This document shows, piece after piece, positions 61,643 to 64,000 of a stretch of DNA of 64,000 nt (the stretch's first letter is position 1; every line of letters starts with the position of its first letter). A program made the translations under genes and the position numbers. Below the pieces are notes generated by a model that saw nothing but the letters and a program-made list of their open reading frames with translations, was not told where the DNA came from and did not search any database. The stretch spans positions 1,410,501 to 1,474,500 of the forward strand of contig JADKJX010000001.1 of the NCBI GenBank assembly GCA_016720775.1, read 5' to 3'. The DNA is from Chitinophagaceae bacterium. Its GTDB lineage: Bacteria > Bacteroidota > Bacteroidia > Chitinophagales > Chitinophagaceae.

Positions 61643-62758
61643 ATGAAAATATTGAGCCTGTTAATAGTTCAACTATGCCTTATAGCAGCCTGCACTGCAC
61701 AAACTCCGGCAGAGATTATAGCGCAGGTAAAAGAAGCTCAAAAAAACATTTCAAACATTTATTGCAAAGCCGAACGGCATGATACGCTTGTGATGGGAGT
61801 GGTGCGAACTTTTTCGGGTGAAGCAAAAATATCAGTATTACCCGAGGACACGATTTTTGGTTTCCGGTTTTATGCAAAGCGGGACGATGTTCATGCGGAA
61901 AGTATTTACGATGGAAGTGCTGCTTTTTATATTGATCACGATAGTAAGCAATTCAACAGGTATGGTAGTGCTCAAATGATCCCGGCAATTCTTGGCTACC
62001 CGGGCGGACAACTGATCTTTCCCGAACTCATGAAATTAGATACGGTAAATGCATCCGGCTTTGAACTGAAACAGGATGCGGCGAATTATTACCTGAAAAT
62101 CTTATTGCCCGATATCGATAAGTATGATGTAAGAAAAAGGTACAAGCTGCTTACCATTGATAAAAAACTTATGCTGCCCACCGCTATAAGCATGCGGCAG
62201 GTAACGCTTGATAAAGTACAGAACCTCATCTACCGGATAAAAGAGATACGGGTTAATGATGCGGCGGACCTGTATGATTTTTCATCACAGCGCTACCCGG
62301 AAGATTATAAACCGGAAGAAAATCCTGTAAATAAAAAACTGCTTGCGCTGAATGGTAAACAATTTCCTTCTTTTCAGATCATTTCTTTTGATGGTAAGCC
62401 CGTGAATTCAGAGGGTCTTAAAGGGAAACTGGTACTCCTTGATTTTTGGGAAGTATGGTGTGGAGCCTGTGTGGTATCCTTGCCTAAGGTACAGGCTCTG
62501 TATGAAAAATATAAAAGTAAGGGCTTTGAAGTATATGGCATAACGCATGAAAAGAGAAACCTGGAAACAGCAAAGGAACTGCTGCGTAAAACGAAATTAA
62601 GCTTCCCGATTATGCTGGGCAATGCAAAAATGAAAAATGATTATTCCGTAGGTGCAGTGCCGCTTTATGTACTCATCGACCGGTCGGGCAAGATATTAAT
62701 GACCAGTGAGGGCTACCCGGATAATATGGAGGAGTATATCAGGAAATACCTGGAGTAA
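61643..62758 (+). CDS. TlpA-like disulfide reductase lipoprotein with N-terminal DUF2092-like region
   Basis: The 371-residue protein has a lipoprotein signal with lipobox LIAAC. An N-terminal region of about 230 residues with KRDDVHAESIYDGSAAFYID looks like an outer-membrane lipoprotein-type domain. A C-terminal thioredoxin domain carries VWCGAC with Cys273 and Cys276, and a cis-Pro in GAVPLYVLID. It probably reduces or isomerises disulfides in the periplasm. Fusion of these parts is common in Bacteroidota. Confidence 0.85.
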   Translation: MKILSLLIVQLCLIAACTAQTPAEIIAQVKEAQKNISNIYCKAERHDTLVMGVVRTFSGEAKISVLPEDTIFGFRFYAKRDDVHAESIYDGSAAFYIDHDSKQFNRYGSAQMIPAILGYPGGQLIFPELMKLDTVNASGFELKQDAANYYLKILLPDIDKYDVRKRYKLLTIDKKLMLPTAISMRQVTLDKVQNLIYRIKEIRVNDAADLYDFSSQRYPEDYKPEENPVNKKLLALNGKQFPSFQIISFDGKPVNSEGLKGKLVLLDFWEVWCGACVVSLPKVQALYEKYKSKGFEVYGITHEKRNLETAKELLRKTKLSFPIMLGNAKMKNDYSVGAVPLYVLIDRSGKILMTSEGYPDNMEEYIRKYLE

Positions 62759-62872
62759 AATATTCTCTGTAGAGGAAAAAATCATTGATACCATTGTCAC
62801 TCACAAGGATATTTCTAAAAACGAAAATCCGGGTATATAAAAATCACTGACATTTGCAGAAATTTTTAATAT

Positions 62873-63217
62873 ATGCAGATAGAGATACTGAAATCGAAAG
62901 TACACCGCGTAGTTATTACCGAAGCCAACCTGAATTATGTGGGTAGTCTTACCCTGGATGAAGACCTGATGGATGCGGCCAATATGATCGGGCATGAAAA
63001 GATACAGGTGGTGAATGTGAACAACGGCGAACGGATAGAAACCTATCTCATAAAAGGCAAACGGGGAAGCGGCATCGTATGCCTGAATGGTCCGGCAGCC
63101 CGCAAGGGTGCAGAGGGAGATGTAGTGATCATTATTTCTTATGCCACAATGGATTTTGAAGAGGCGAAGACTTTTAAGCCGGTGGTTATTTTCCCGAAGG
63201 AAGGAAACAGGCTTTAG
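62873..63217 (+). CDS. panD: Aspartate 1-decarboxylase
   Basis: PanD makes beta-alanine for pantothenate and CoA. The 114-residue proenzyme has the self-cleavage site Gly24-Ser25 in NYVGSLT, which yields the pyruvoyl cofactor. KVHRVVITEANLNY and NGERIETYLIKGKRGSG-like segments, and LNGPAARKGAEGDVVIIISY, are conserved. Length is normal. Start and stop are clear, and there is no pan operon nearby. Confidence 0.96.
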   Translation: MQIEILKSKVHRVVITEANLNYVGSLTLDEDLMDAANMIGHEKIQVVNVNNGERIETYLIKGKRGSGIVCLNGPAARKGAEGDVVIIISYATMDFEEAKTFKPVVIFPKEGNRL

Positions 63218-63237
63218 GTTTTTTGAATGAAAAATTA

Positions 63238-63743
63238 TTATTTATTATATTTTTCAGGCGGGGTCTCTTTAAAACTAATTTTATTTCCCTCAATATCCAC
63301 AAAACTCTTCGGCATTTTGGCTGATCTTCTTTTGAAATTACCATCTGCAATTACAGCATATCCAAATTCACATTCATCTCTGCTGTTTATTGTTTCTATT
63401 TTCAAATTATTGGGAAGAAATTTTAAAAACCAGTGGCAACCATTCTTCTGGTAATCATGCTTCATATAAAAACTTCCCGTATCGTTTCTAACCTCCAGTC
63501 TTCCGTAAAGAGCACCCATGTTATATGAAGGAGCGCCCCGGTTTAAATCAATATAAAATAAAATGGTTGTATCTGTTTCCGGGTAGATCGTTATGGCTCC
63601 AACCCTTCCTTTTTCAATGTCGGCACCATAACTGAAAATGCCGGCATATTTAGCTGTAAGAAGTTTGTGCTTTGAGGCGGAAGCCTTTTGTCCATAGCCG
63701 GGATAGCCAGAATAAAAAGTCCAATTAGTAAGATCTGTTTCAT
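63238..63743 (-). CDS. Exported protein of unknown function (probable one-base frameshift near 63700)
   Basis: The end of the gene reads RLEVRNDTGSFYMKHDYQKN and beyond, to a stop at 63238. The same frame continues upstream past 63519 with YAGIFSYGADIEKGRVGAI. An ATG at 63743 in another frame gives MKQILLIGLFILAIP, a good signal peptide. One missing G near 63700 would join them as FILAIP-GYGQKASASK, a normal signal-peptide end. Without that correction only the 93-residue ORF 63238-63519 is evident. No domain is recognised. Confidence 0.6.
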
Positions 63744-63867
63744 TAACAATAATTAGTCATTTAGGTCTTAAATATAAATATACACCCGCTCTGCACTTTT
63801 TTCAAGCAACTGATTCCCTCTTTTCATAATCTCCCTACTTCTCAATACCTTCACAAAAAATAGTTTT

Positions 63868-64000
63868 ATGAGTTTGCGTACAAAATTACAAGGCACGGGT
63901 GTGGCCATTGTTACGCCTTTTAAACCAACCATGGAAGTGGATTATGAGGCCCTGGGTAAGCTGATCGATTTTATCATTGGTAATGCTGTTGAGTATATCG
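63868..64000 (+). CDS. dapA: 4-hydroxy-tetrahydrodipicolinate synthase, 5' part (runs off the window)
   Basis: The ATG at 63868 gives MSLRTKLQGTGVAIVTPFKP, then EVDYEALGKLIDFIIGNAVEYI. The G-T-G-V-A-x-V-T-P-F segment is the classic N-terminus of DapA, the first enzyme of the diaminopimelate/lysine branch. Only 44 codons are in the window; the catalytic Lys and Tyr are outside. N-acetylneuraminate lyase and related aldolases share this start, so a small doubt remains. Confidence 0.85.
   Translation, partial: MSLRTKLQGTGVAIVTPFKPTMEVDYEALGKLIDFIIGNAVEYI

Overview
The window is a chromosomal segment of a Bacteroidota bacterium, most likely of the Chitinophagaceae or a close relative. Evidence for this is a type IX secretion C-terminal sorting domain, promoters with the Bacteroidota -7 motif TAnnTTTG, and almost no Shine-Dalgarno sequences. 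It also has the gene order rpsU-xerC-hpf-tRNAs-tuf-tRNA-Trp-secE-nusG-rplKAJL-rpoBC, and many LytTR, DUF4920, OmpH and L,D-transpeptidase proteins of the kind this phylum carries. No CRISPR array, rRNA operon, phage or complete insertion sequence was seen.

Region 1 (1-7.9 kb) holds the end of a PorU2-like T9SS protein, hscA, an acyltransferase, riboflavin synthase, rpsU, xerC and hpf. Region 2 (7.9-22.4 kb) is the translation/transcription core: tRNAs Thr-Tyr-Gly-Thr in the same order as E. coli thrU-tyrU-glyT-thrT, tuf, tRNA-Trp, secE, nusG, a DUF4920 gene, four ribosomal protein genes, rpoB and rpoC. Region 3 (22.5-39.8 kb) is mixed metabolism and envelope: a LytS/LytTR two-component pair, OmpH, an amino acid permease, a heptose-phosphate kinase, isoaspartyl peptidase, ispD, acetyltransferases, a polysaccharide deacetylase, an M1 peptidase, a sugar-phosphate transferase, an oxidoreductase and accA. 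At 39.9-40.4 kb a small GIY-YIG nuclease gene sits between a broken tRNA-Asp copy and an intact tRNA-Asp.

Region 4 (40.5-60.7 kb) is an envelope and stress-survival region: DUF302, an RND efflux operon, a YtxH/holin/L,D-transpeptidase operon, two universal stress proteins, an eRF1-like (baeRF) protein, Hsp20, a flavin-binding PNPOx-like protein, a phospholipase-D-type synthase, a short family-X polymerase and an AI-2E family transporter. Several of its promoters carry Crp/Fnr-type dyads (TGAC-N4-GTCA or TGAT-N4-ATCA). In four cases the dyad centre lies 29.5 bp upstream of the first base of the -7 element, which suggests one oxygen- or NO-responsive regulon. Region 5 (60.7-64 kb) has a second L,D-transpeptidase, a TlpA-like thioredoxin, panD, a frameshifted exported protein and the start of dapA.

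Seven loci contain apparent single- or double-base indels or nonsense changes: hscA, the acyltransferase, tuf, the PLD synthase, hsp20, a small membrane protein and the last exported protein. Because the normally single and essential tuf is among them, consensus sequence error is the simplest general explanation. Two genes, hscA and rpoB, also carry a short GC-rich palindromic repeat inside the coding sequence.
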